From contig DCGP01000039.1 in NCBI GenBank assembly GCA_002314595.1, forward strand, positions 1 through 17,360: a DNA stretch of 17,360 bases, written 5' to 3'. Made by a program: the position numbers and the translations under genes. The stretch is from Clostridiales bacterium UBA1775. GTDB taxonomy: Bacteria; Bacillota; Clostridia; Monoglobales; Firm-18. Of this stretch, positions 7,362-14,436 are shown in pieces (positions within the stretch are counted from its first letter, which is position 1; each line of letters opens with the position of its first letter). The notes beneath the pieces are model-generated. The model searched no databases and had not been told where the DNA came from. It worked only from the letters and a program-made list of their open reading frames with translations.

Positions 7362-8519
7362 ATGAGAACATGGTGTACGGTATCCGTTGACAATTTAACA
7401 TATAATGTTAATCAAATTAAAAAGCACATCAGCAAGGGGACAAAGCTGTGTGCTGTAATAAAGGCAGATGCTTACGGACACGGGGCATACCACATAGCAA
7501 CAGAGCTTTTAAAACAGGGCTTTGAATATTTGGCTGTTGCTTTTATTGATGAAGCAATAGATATTAGGAACAATGGCATAAATGCTCCTATTTTGATTTT
7601 AGGAAACACACCTATTGACACAGTCGACCAGTTAATAGAATATAATGTTACTGCAACAGTTTATGATTTTAAAACTGCCAAGGCTATTTCGGAGGAAGCA
7701 AAAAAACACGAAACAACAGCAAAAATTCATATTAAAATTGACACAGGAATGTCAAGATTAGGGTTTTTGCCAAATAGCGAAAGCATTAAAAAAATTGTTG
7801 AAATATCCAAACTTCCGAATATTGAAATAGAAGGCATTTTCACTCATTTTGCTTGTGCAGATGAGTCGGATGACACATTGACTGAAAAACAGTACAAAAA
7901 GTTCTGTATGGTTATAGATGAGCTTGAAAGCAGTGGAGTATCTATTCCAATTAAGCATTGCTGTAACAGTGCAGGTATTGTAAAATATCCAAATATGCAC
8001 CTTGATATGGTAAGGGCAGGCATTATTTTGTATGGTCTTTACCCATCAAATGCAGATTTTGATATAGATTTAAAACCCGTTATGCAGTTTAAAACAAAGG
8101 TTATTAACGTTAAAACCCTAAAAGCAGGGGAAACAGTAAGTTATGGTGCAACCTATACCTTGCAAAAGGATACAAAGATTGCAACCATAGCCGTAGGCTA
8201 TGCAGACGGATATTCAAGACTGTTGTCTAATAGAGGCAGAGTTTTGGTAAATGGACAATTTGCAAACATTCTTGGAAGGATTTGTATGGACCAATGTATG
8301 ATTGACGTTACAAATGTCAATAATATATCCATAGGCGATGATGTAGTTTTATTTGGTACCGATAAAAATGCAGAACTGCCCATTGAAGAATTGGCAGAAA
8401 AAATCGGAACAATCAATTACGAGCTTTTGTGCGTCATAAACAAGCGTGTTCCAAGGTGTTACACCAAAAACAGTGAAGGGTTATCCACAGAAAATTATTT
8501 ATTATCTGCAAAATCCTAA
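7362..8519 (+). CDS. alr: Alanine racemase
   Basis: This 385-residue PLP enzyme interconverts L- and D-alanine, supplying D-alanine for peptidoglycan. The PLP-lysine motif is AVIKADAYGHGAYHIA (K34). IDTGMSRLGF, THFACADESD and the catalytic tyrosine motif TVSYGATYTL (Y261) follow in order, then IAVGYADGYSR and GRICMDQCMIDVT. The length is typical. The ATG is two bases after the nnr stop, with GGAAGGA about 11 bases upstream, so the two are co-transcribed. No terminator is visible between alr and the mazE-like gene, so readthrough can add to the separate promoter there. The divergent alaT gene would supply its substrate. Confidence 0.96.
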   Translation: MRTWCTVSVDNLTYNVNQIKKHISKGTKLCAVIKADAYGHGAYHIATELLKQGFEYLAVAFIDEAIDIRNNGINAPILILGNTPIDTVDQLIEYNVTATVYDFKTAKAISEEAKKHETTAKIHIKIDTGMSRLGFLPNSESIKKIVEISKLPNIEIEGIFTHFACADESDDTLTEKQYKKFCMVIDELESSGVSIPIKHCCNSAGIVKYPNMHLDMVRAGIILYGLYPSNADFDIDLKPVMQFKTKVINVKTLKAGETVSYGATYTLQKDTKIATIAVGYADGYSRLLSNRGRVLVNGQFANILGRICMDQCMIDVTNVNNISIGDDVVLFGTDKNAELPIEELAEKIGTINYELLCVINKRVPRCYTKNSEGLSTENYLLSAKS

Positions 8520-8590
8520 TAATTTACATTGACTGTTATACATAAATGGTATATAATAGACTTGTAAATTATAAAAATGAATAATTCATT
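8519..8590. promoter_or_regulatory. Three dyads around the mazEF promoter and leader
   Basis: A perfect 10-bp inverted repeat, ATAATTTACA (8519-8528) and TGTAAATTAT (8563-8572), brackets the promoter exactly from the -35 edge to about the start of transcription. Inside the spacer lies TATAC-N7-GTATA (8537-8553). In the leader, just before the ribosome site, is a perfect 15-base palindrome AATGAATAATTCATT (8576-8590). Toxin-antitoxin operons are usually autoregulated through such sites; who binds here is unknown. Confidence 0.6.
8529..8557 (+). promoter_or_regulatory. Strong sigma-A promoter of the mazE-like/mazF unit
   Basis: TTGACT (8529-8534), a 17-base spacer and consensus TATAAT (8552-8557) make this the best promoter in the window. 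Transcription would begin near 8564, about 40 bases ahead of the GTG start of the antitoxin-like gene. Confidence 0.88.
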
Positions 8591-8605
8591 GTTGGAGGTG
8601 TTGTT

Positions 8606-8839
8606 GTGGCAAAGGCAAAAGAAAAGGTTGTTGCAATGGCAAATTCGTTGGAAAAAAACAAGAAAAATTTACCAACGAAATTGTGTTTATCCGACATTTT
8701 TAAAGCAAAGCCCCTAAAAAAGTTGAAAAAAGGATATAGGGAAATGGCTTCTGTCAACATTGAATGGGCCGAAAATTGCCTTGTAGCTGACAACGATTGT
8801 CAGCAACAATATGAGGAAAATCTTTCGGAGTGTGAATAA
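8606..8839 (+). CDS. MazE/EndoAI-like antitoxin with no visible DNA-binding domain
   Basis: This 77-residue protein sits directly upstream of mazF, in the antitoxin position. The GTG start follows GGAGG (8594-8598) by seven bases. The C-terminal part, KKGYREMASVNIEWAEN (about residues 41-57) followed by an acidic tail, resembles the toxin-binding end of B. subtilis EndoAI (a GYMEMAKINL-type segment). The N-terminal 40 residues are lysine-rich and show no ribbon-helix-helix pattern, the usual DNA-binding and dimerisation domain. Other frames over the same stretch do not restore one, so a simple frameshift is not evident. The predicted role is to bind and silence MazF. Its stop lies one base before the mazF GTG, so translation is coupled. 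Homology is judged by eye on a short segment. Confidence 0.72.
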   Translation: MAKAKEKVVAMANSLEKNKKNLPTKLCLSDIFKAKPLKKLKKGYREMASVNIEWAENCLVADNDCQQQYEENLSECE

Positions 8840-8840
8840 T

Positions 8841-9188
8841 GTGATAGTTAAAAGGGGAGATTTGTTTTACGCAGATTTAAGTCCTGTTGTTGGTTCTGAA
8901 CAAGGAGGGGTAAGGCCTATTTTGGTTGTGCAAAACGATGTGGGCAACAAATACAGCCCAACGGTTATTGCAGCTGCCGTTACTTCTAAAATCAATAAGG
9001 CTAAAATGCCTACACATATTGAAATCAGCGCTGCCACCTATGGACTTGTTAAGGATTCCGTTATTTTAGCAGAACAAATCAGAACAATCGATAAACGTCG
9101 ATTAAAAGAAAAAATTGGGCATGCCGATTCAATGCTTATGAACAGAGTTGATAGAGCGTTGGCTGTAAGCTTTGCCCTTGAAAGTTAA
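8841..9188 (+). CDS. mazF: MazF/EndoA type II toxin, sequence-specific mRNA endoribonuclease
   Basis: At 115 residues it is nearly the length of B. subtilis EndoA and matches it closely by eye: KRGDLFYADLSPVVGSEQGG, RPILVVQNDVGN, KMPTHIEI, DSVILAEQIRTIDKRRL. These carry the conserved RNase residues: an arginine in the GGVRP loop and a threonine in the AAVTSKI strand. EndoA cuts RNA at UACAU-like sites; the specificity here is not readable. The start is GTG 8841, ten bases after GGAG (8827-8830) and one base past the antitoxin stop. An in-frame ATG at 8811 has no ribosome site and would add an unrelated ten-residue extension. It has close upstream synteny with alr, as in B. subtilis. Confidence 0.95.
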   Translation: MIVKRGDLFYADLSPVVGSEQGGVRPILVVQNDVGNKYSPTVIAAAVTSKINKAKMPTHIEISAATYGLVKDSVILAEQIRTIDKRRLKEKIGHADSMLMNRVDRALAVSFALES

Positions 9189-9209
9189 TAAAAAAGGAGA
9201 ATTTTACTT

Positions 9210-9620
9210 ATGAAAATCAAGAAACTAATTATTGCTCTTTTGGTAATTGCTATGGTGTTTGCAGTTGTAGGCACATGCACACTTTTGGCAGACCCGGGGG
9301 ACAGTTCAGACCCTATCGTTACAACAAGCTATATTTCAGAAATTTTAATGCCGGAGCTTTCGTTTAAGGTTGTAGAGCTTAAAACCGGCGAAACAATGGA
9401 ATGTCAAGCAGGTACAGAGCTTGTTTTAAGAATGGGTAAGGCAACAGTTATTGCTACTGAAAAGGGTGGCTTGGCTGACGTGTCATCAGGCTTTGACCTT
9501 AAAGACGGTGAAGAAATGCCATCAAACCATCACCTTATAGTTCCGGTTGCAGACGGCAGAGGAATTAAGGCAGAAAATGCAGTAATTGTTTTGGTAAAGG
9601 GTAAATATACAATTAAATAA
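9210..9620 (+). CDS. Small secreted protein of unknown function, DPG-SDP-SY type
   Basis: I do not recognise a characterised family. The 136-residue product begins with a clear signal peptide (KK, then a hydrophobic stretch to about residue 26), with likely cleavage before DPGDSSDPIVTTSYI. A cysteine at 23 lacks a proper lipobox, so I do not call it a lipoprotein. The mature part (about 109 residues) is rich in short strands and glycine turns (TGETMECQAGTELVLRMGKA, VADGRGIKAENAVIVLVKGK). A DPG...SDP.VT.SY start is something I associate with several secreted Clostridia proteins, from memory. The start has AGGAGA (9195-9200) nine bases upstream and lies 21 bases after mazF, so it shares that transcript and ends at the terminator at 9634. 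Confidence 0.82.
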   Translation: MKIKKLIIALLVIAMVFAVVGTCTLLADPGDSSDPIVTTSYISEILMPELSFKVVELKTGETMECQAGTELVLRMGKATVIATEKGGLADVSSGFDLKDGEEMPSNHHLIVPVADGRGIKAENAVIVLVKGKYTIK

Positions 9621-9633
9621 TTTCTTAAAAATT

Positions 9634-9666
9634 AACGCTATGCTTAAAATAAGCATAGCGTTTTTT
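9634..9666 (+). terminator. Convergent, probably bidirectional terminator
   Basis: A perfect 13-bp stem (9634-9646 with 9650-9662) and a 3-base loop are followed by a run of six T. The reverse strand is also T-rich after the stem. It ends the plus-strand mazF unit and lies directly at the stop codon of the minus-strand araM gene, so it probably serves both. Confidence 0.92.
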
Positions 9667-10837
9667 ATAATCTGTTTACTAATCTGTCTGTTGCTTCATT
9701 AGCATATTCTTCTAAAAGGCCTCTGTCATTTAGATAAAACAGTATAGTGTATCTGTCTCTCATTGTAAGTGCTTTTAAAATGCTTTTCTTTATACGGTTT
9801 GCATCTTTAACAGGGGAAGGAACATTCATTTTAACACAGTATTCCTCAACCTTTTTAAAGTAAGGAACATATTTTGAAATCAAATCCTTTAAATGTTGGT
9901 CATCAGTGCGCTCTAAAAGCATCATATACATTTCTGCAATAAGCCTTGTACCTTCGCAAACTTCAAGCCCGTGTAAATTGGGCTTTTCACCATTTTGCAC
10001 ATCCTCAAGCTCCCAGGCGTGAGCAACTATATGCTCTGCCCCTGACGCAGGACGAGAATTGCCTGTATATGCCATTCCAAGCCCTGTTACAACAAAGCCT
10101 TCCATAATGCTTTTTATACAGTGTGCACTTCTGTTTTTCATTTCGTACCCAAGCTCTAAACACTTGTTTGTTGCATCAATTACGTCATTTGCAATTTTAT
10201 TGCAATAGTAATCTTGGTTATAATCTCTTGCAAGTTCCCAGTCTAAAATTCCTGTATATTTACCAAACATATCACCAATTCCTGCAAGTAGCATATCCCA
10301 AGGTGCGTCCTTCATAATTTCAGTATCTGCAATAACAAATTTAGGAGTAGTAGCCTTGATGGTTGCCTTTGTGTTGTCAAATAAAGTAGGTGAACCTGCT
10401 GACAAATATCCGTCCATAGACGGAGCAGTGCAAACAATGCTATATGGAATACCAATGCGATAGGAAACTAATCTGCAAGAGTCATTTATAGTACCTGAAC
10501 CTACTGCCAAAATCAAATCAGGCAAAGGGGAATATTCAAAAATATCAGATTCATTTTTAGGGTTGGTAACATGAACCAAAATATTACCTATTGTTTCGTA
10601 ATTAGGCAATGGGTTTTTTGGTAAAACAACCTTAGAGTATAGCTTGCCTGTGTTATTTAAAATTGCTTCAACCTTGTTTCCTGCCACTTGGTATGTAGTT
10701 TCATCGCATATCATACATACTTTGCTATATTTTTCAACAAACTGTGAAACTTTATTTATTGCACCACTTTCAATAACATAACCATCAACCGGTGCTTTAT
10801 GTTCACCAAGAGTACAATCACATCTAAAACTAATCAT
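9665..10837 (-). CDS. araM: sn-glycerol-1-phosphate dehydrogenase, AraM/EgsA family
   Basis: This 390-residue protein belongs to the iron-containing alcohol dehydrogenase-like fold. The nucleotide-binding motif is AVGSGTINDSCRLVSYRIG (about 111-129). The family signature CTAPSMDGYLSAGSP follows, and the metal ligands appear as D189 (AGIGDMFGKYTG), H269 (SGAEHIVAHAWE) and H289 (NLHGLEV). AraM reduces dihydroxyacetone phosphate to glycerol 1-phosphate, the archaeal-type stereoisomer, which in Bacillus feeds heptaprenylglyceryl phosphate. No arabinose gene or PcrB-like synthase is nearby. It is the last gene of the eight-gene operon. Its ATG overlaps the pncC stop by eight bases, with GGAGGA about five bases upstream. 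Substrate assignment rests on family resemblance. Confidence 0.88.
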   Translation of the reverse strand: MISFRCDCTLGEHKAPVDGYVIESGAINKVSQFVEKYSKVCMICDETTYQVAGNKVEAILNNTGKLYSKVVLPKNPLPNYETIGNILVHVTNPKNESDIFEYSPLPDLILAVGSGTINDSCRLVSYRIGIPYSIVCTAPSMDGYLSAGSPTLFDNTKATIKATTPKFVIADTEIMKDAPWDMLLAGIGDMFGKYTGILDWELARDYNQDYYCNKIANDVIDATNKCLELGYEMKNRSAHCIKSIMEGFVVTGLGMAYTGNSRPASGAEHIVAHAWELEDVQNGEKPNLHGLEVCEGTRLIAEMYMMLLERTDDQHLKDLISKYVPYFKKVEEYCVKMNVPSPVKDANRIKKSILKALTMRDRYTILFYLNDRGLLEEYANEATDRLVNRL

Positions 10838-11306
10838 TTAATCCTCCTAAAATATCCGATAGCTCCTTAAAAATTCTACCAACGTACAGTTCCTTGATTT
10901 GATGTCTTGTTAGTCCGTCAACAGAGCATTCAATTTCAAAATTGTGGATTTTGTCTAAATAAATTATGCAAAAATATGCTTTGCCCTTAATACTGTCGCT
11001 GTTGTTAGGGTCAATGTTTCCCGTTGTTCCGGTTATGGAAATTGCAATATCAGTTTTGAAAAATTCTTTTGCAGTCTTTGCCATTTCGTATGCACATTCC
11101 TTTGAATATACACCGTATTTTTCAATTATACTGTGGTCTACACCAACTTTTTCCTTTATTTCATTAGAATATGTTACAAACCCACCTTTGAAAATTGCAG
11201 ATGCCCCCTCTGTGTCAGTAATTGTGGATGCCACAAGGCCTGATGTGCAACTTTCAATAGTGGAAATAGTAATATTTTCTTTTATTAGCTTTGCTGCAAT
11301 GTCCAT
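10830..11306 (-). CDS. pncC: CinA C-terminal domain protein, probable NMN amidohydrolase (PncC)
   Basis: The stand-alone CinA C-terminal domain of 158 residues carries STIESCTSGLVASTIT (about 15-30), FKGGFVTYSNEIKEKVG and VYSKECAYEMA. Members convert nicotinamide mononucleotide to nicotinate mononucleotide in NAD salvage. Where most PncC proteins read G-I-A-G-P this one has ITGTTGNIDPNN (about 91-102), and ESCTSG replaces ESCTGG. I believe Clostridia homologs share this form, so activity is likely but untested. ATG 11306 was chosen because GGTGA lies just upstream; TTG 11318 and GTG 11315 are in frame but lack a ribosome site. It is 13 bases from the glycoside hydrolase stop, and overlaps araM. 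Confidence 0.82.
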   Translation of the reverse strand: MDIAAKLIKENITISTIESCTSGLVASTITDTEGASAIFKGGFVTYSNEIKEKVGVDHSIIEKYGVYSKECAYEMAKTAKEFFKTDIAISITGTTGNIDPNNSDSIKGKAYFCIIYLDKIHNFEIECSVDGLTRHQIKELYVGRIFKELSDILGGLND

Positions 11307-11319
11307 AACTTTCACCAAA

Positions 11320-12978
11320 TTACATATTGATTTTAAAGAATATTCCGTAGTTTAAATCAGTAATTTTTAACTTGCCTTTTCTCATTGAAATTTTTGTAGT
11401 GTCATCTTCCCAAATAGGTATTGTTTTAATCCTTTTACCATACCCTAAATCAATGGTAAAATTGTCAATTACCTTTGGTTCTTTTTGGTCTTTTAGTGTT
11501 TTTTGCCAGCAATCTTCCTTATTTCTAATATACCCTAATGTGTTTTCCTTGCCTTTTAAAATCAAGCACCAAACTTTGTTGTCGGAAAGGTCTATACATT
11601 CAAATTTTTCACTTGGCAAATCAATTCCCTTTACAAGCTCGAAAAAAGGTTTGAACATAGGGTAAAGGTTTTTAGCATCAACATATCTGCCGTCCCAATG
11701 CCAAATTTGTCCACAACCGGCAGAGCCAAAGAAGAATGGTGAATATACCACATCTGCAAAAATTATACCTCTGTCATCGTGTAGATAAAATCTGTTTGGA
11801 CCACTGTGATTGTCATTAACTGCACCTGTTTCGGCAATTACCATAGGTCTTTCGTTTTCCTTAATGCTTGTAACTGCTTCTTTTAGGTTGGCAATAGGGG
11901 AAGTTCTGCGTACGATATCACCTTCACCTTGGTCAAGGTAACGGTGTATTTGTATAAAGTTTAATTCCTTTAATGAGTGAGCCTCTTGCCAAATACTGCC
12001 TGATGCAGGGTTATAACTGCCAAATGAGGTTGTGCAAAGCTGTTTTGGAGCAATTTCATTTATCCATTTTACTGTGTTTGCAGTCCAATTAACAATAGTT
12101 TTTTTGTTGGTACTGTAACATAACATTTCGTTCCAAAGCTCCCAAACTGCAACAGTTGGGTCATTTTTGTAACGTTTAATATATTCTTTTATTTTGTCCT
12201 TCCAAGCATTCTGCCAAACCTCACCTGTTAACCACTCATCAGAGGATTCACAGTATCTGCCCTCAGGTGTTTTTAACATTTTGTAAAATTGGGATGGGGT
12301 TTCGCCAATATGTCTAAATTGTTCAAATGTTAATTTTAGCTTAATATTGTATTTCCTTGCAAGCTCTACAATTGCATCAATTCTTGCAAAATTAAGATAG
12401 TTAATATTACCGATAGTAGGGCTTTCAATACAGAAATATTCTGTGCCTAACCATAGGCGTAAATAGTTACCACCTGCTTTTGCAAACTTTTTTATCCATC
12501 TTGAATAGTCCTTATATCCTAATGTATCGTGAATACTTGTAGTACCAAATTCCGTACCATCAGTACGATTGTAATATGTTGGAAACGCCATATTTATACC
12601 AATAGGGCAAAATGTTTCTCCGTCATCATAAGCAAAATATCTTTTGTCCTTAGGGTTTATTGTAATAAATCCACGTCTGTTAGACTCTGCAACCTCAAAA
12701 GTTCCTTTGTCTAACACCTTTCCCTTTGAGGATACAGTAAATTCATACTTGCCTTCAAAAGGAGGGAAATATCTTGCACACCATACAGCTTGACCTCTTG
12801 GCTCAACTTTTTCATAGCCGTGCTCGTCATAAACAAGCTCAGCAGGAATATTGTAGAAAAATTCGCATTCTTCAGTTTTTCCGTTTGGTAACTTTATAAC
12901 CAATGTGTCCGGAAAGCTTTTAAAATCATAACTTATTTCCCATTTATCTAATTTTTTAAGCTTTTTTGCATATTGCAT
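11320..12978 (-). CDS. DUF5060-type glycoside hydrolase (GH5-like, clan A)
   Basis: The 552-residue protein has an N-terminal beta domain like DUF5060 (about residues 10-95) and a TIM-barrel hydrolase domain from about 105 (YFAYDDGETFCPIGINMAF, GGNYLRLWLG). The probable acid/base is E284 in VWELWNEM and the probable nucleophile E383 in VIAETGAV. An Asn-Glu pair on strand 4 and a second Glu on strand 7 is the clan GH-A pattern. A short C-terminal beta domain follows. There is no signal peptide or membrane segment, so it should act in the cytoplasm on an imported or internal glycan; the substrate cannot be read. It starts 11 bases after the upstream stop, with AGGGGTG as ribosome site. Confidence 0.85.
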   Translation of the reverse strand: MQYAKKLKKLDKWEISYDFKSFPDTLVIKLPNGKTEECEFFYNIPAELVYDEHGYEKVEPRGQAVWCARYFPPFEGKYEFTVSSKGKVLDKGTFEVAESNRRGFITINPKDKRYFAYDDGETFCPIGINMAFPTYYNRTDGTEFGTTSIHDTLGYKDYSRWIKKFAKAGGNYLRLWLGTEYFCIESPTIGNINYLNFARIDAIVELARKYNIKLKLTFEQFRHIGETPSQFYKMLKTPEGRYCESSDEWLTGEVWQNAWKDKIKEYIKRYKNDPTVAVWELWNEMLCYSTNKKTIVNWTANTVKWINEIAPKQLCTTSFGSYNPASGSIWQEAHSLKELNFIQIHRYLDQGEGDIVRRTSPIANLKEAVTSIKENERPMVIAETGAVNDNHSGPNRFYLHDDRGIIFADVVYSPFFFGSAGCGQIWHWDGRYVDAKNLYPMFKPFFELVKGIDLPSEKFECIDLSDNKVWCLILKGKENTLGYIRNKEDCWQKTLKDQKEPKVIDNFTIDLGYGKRIKTIPIWEDDTTKISMRKGKLKITDLNYGIFFKINM

Positions 12979-12989
12979 TTATAGCACCC

Positions 12990-14435
12990 CTATTCGTGGT
13001 TAAATATATATTCTTCACTAATTACAGTTACCTTGTTATCTGCTGAAACTTTAAATTTGTATGTTCTCTTTTCAAGAGGAAGTACGTCGCTTTCATCTTC
13101 CCAAGGTCTTGAATATACAAGGGTAAGCTTTGCATAACCTTCTTTTATGCCTTTAACAGTAAATGTGTATATGCCACCAACACCTACCATCATAACGCCG
13201 TCCTCGTTATCATTTTCGTCAACCTTGTAGCTGTCATCTACGCTGATTATGTCCTCGTCAATTTCTAAAATATGCCATGTGTATCCTGTTGTTGGGTTGC
13301 CTGATAGGTTAAATGAATATTGGTCTGCGTTGTATCCATCAAGGTCAATGCCAACCTCCCCTTCACCGTATGGAAGTTCAATATTTACTTGACCATAGGC
13401 ATAAGGTAGTATTTGATAAGGGTTAAAGTACATTACAACAGAATCATCTGTTATGTAGAAGTTAACATTTCCTTTTTCTTCATTTAATAATTTTTTATAT
13501 TCAACATCTTCACCCTGTAAGATTTCTTTTACTTTTGCATCAAATTTGTCATATACAAATTGGTCTGCTTGGTCGAAATCCACATTCTTTAAAACGTCAT
13601 ATAGGCAAAGCTCTTTACCCATAAACATTTGGTAAGACTTAGATTCTAATGTAGTGTTAGGGTGTGCACCACCTAAGTTTGTATAGTCCATAGTCGTAAT
13701 AGATAGCCAATTCTTTCTGTTAATTGTTACTTTATAGTTTGAAGAAATTTCCATTGCATTAAATTCTGCACCTTTGTTTGCATAGTCTTCCTTGGCAACG
13801 GCTTCATATTCTGCAACAATTTCATCTACAAGCTTTTCAACTCTTGTTTTATAGTATTCGTTGACACTGTCGAAAAAACTATCCTTTTCCGGATTGTCAA
13901 CTTCCGGATAAACGCAGTTAATATCCATTAGCAAAGTTCCGTCCTCAGCCTTAATCGACTTGTTGTATTTTCTGTTGTAAATTTTGTATTGACCTTGTTC
14001 CTGATTGATGCTTACTGTGCTTGTAGCCTCGTCCCAATCAACCTTGCAATCCAATGCTTCGGAAACTGCTCTTAAAGGAATTAAGGTTCTGTCATCAATG
14101 ATTTCAGGTGCAACGTCAAGGGCTGTATCGATTCCGTCAATATTGATGTTTGCTTTTCCAACCTGCAAATCAATATATTTGCCCATTGTATAAGCGTTAA
14201 TGTATTGTTCACCATCATATTGATAGTATGAAACATTACAGCCTAATGCTTCAAAAATTGCCCTCATAGGCACTAATGTTCTGTCATTTTTAATAATTGG
14301 AGCAACATCAAAATTAAGCTTGTCCCCATTTAGTAAAACAGTAACATTCTCTTTGTCGGCAAATGCTATGCTTGTAGGCATAACCATTGCCAATGCCAAA
14401 GCACCCGCCATTATTTTTTTAGATGTGTTTTTCAT
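12990..14435 (-). CDS. Secreted stalk-DUF4163/3298-chagasin-like three-domain protein
   Basis: This 481-residue protein starts with a signal peptide (1-26, cut after AFA). Residues about 29-145 are a copper amine oxidase N-terminal/stalk domain with two repeats (NDRTLVPMRAIFEALGC, DDRTLIPLRAVSEALDC), a module that generally serves surface display. Residues about 155-355 resemble DUF4163/DUF3298 (TNLGGAHPNTTLESKSY, then NFYITDDSVVMYFNPYQILP), as found in RsiV- and PdaC-related proteins. Residues about 375-475 resemble the chagasin (I42) cysteine-protease inhibitor fold: NPTTGYTWHI, VGVGGIYTFTVKG and YSRPWE are its three loop motifs. There is no catalytic domain. A secreted sensor or protease inhibitor is possible; both are inference. 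It starts one base after the PHP gene stop, with AAAGGGGAG as ribosome site. Confidence 0.83.
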   Translation of the reverse strand: MKNTSKKIMAGALALAMVMPTSIAFADKENVTVLLNGDKLNFDVAPIIKNDRTLVPMRAIFEALGCNVSYYQYDGEQYINAYTMGKYIDLQVGKANINIDGIDTALDVAPEIIDDRTLIPLRAVSEALDCKVDWDEATSTVSINQEQGQYKIYNRKYNKSIKAEDGTLLMDINCVYPEVDNPEKDSFFDSVNEYYKTRVEKLVDEIVAEYEAVAKEDYANKGAEFNAMEISSNYKVTINRKNWLSITTMDYTNLGGAHPNTTLESKSYQMFMGKELCLYDVLKNVDFDQADQFVYDKFDAKVKEILQGEDVEYKKLLNEEKGNVNFYITDDSVVMYFNPYQILPYAYGQVNIELPYGEGEVGIDLDGYNADQYSFNLSGNPTTGYTWHILEIDEDIISVDDSYKVDENDNEDGVMMVGVGGIYTFTVKGIKEGYAKLTLVYSRPWEDESDVLPLEKRTYKFKVSADNKVTVISEEYIFNHE

Positions 14436-14436
14436 G

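Noticed and set aside
8520..8605. Riboswitch or T-box in the mazE leader
   Set aside because: The leader is only about 40 bases, without a T-box sequence or a competing terminator and antiterminator.
8577..8725. Alternative frame from ATG 8577 as a frameshifted remnant of an RHH antitoxin
   Set aside because: Translated by eye it is tryptophan- and arginine-rich with no RHH pattern and stops within about 50 codons.
10966..11355. A 129-residue plus-strand frame opposite pncC and the hydrolase end
   Set aside because: It is antisense to a recognisable gene, has no promoter or ribosome site, and resembles the usual open shadow in AT-rich coding DNA.
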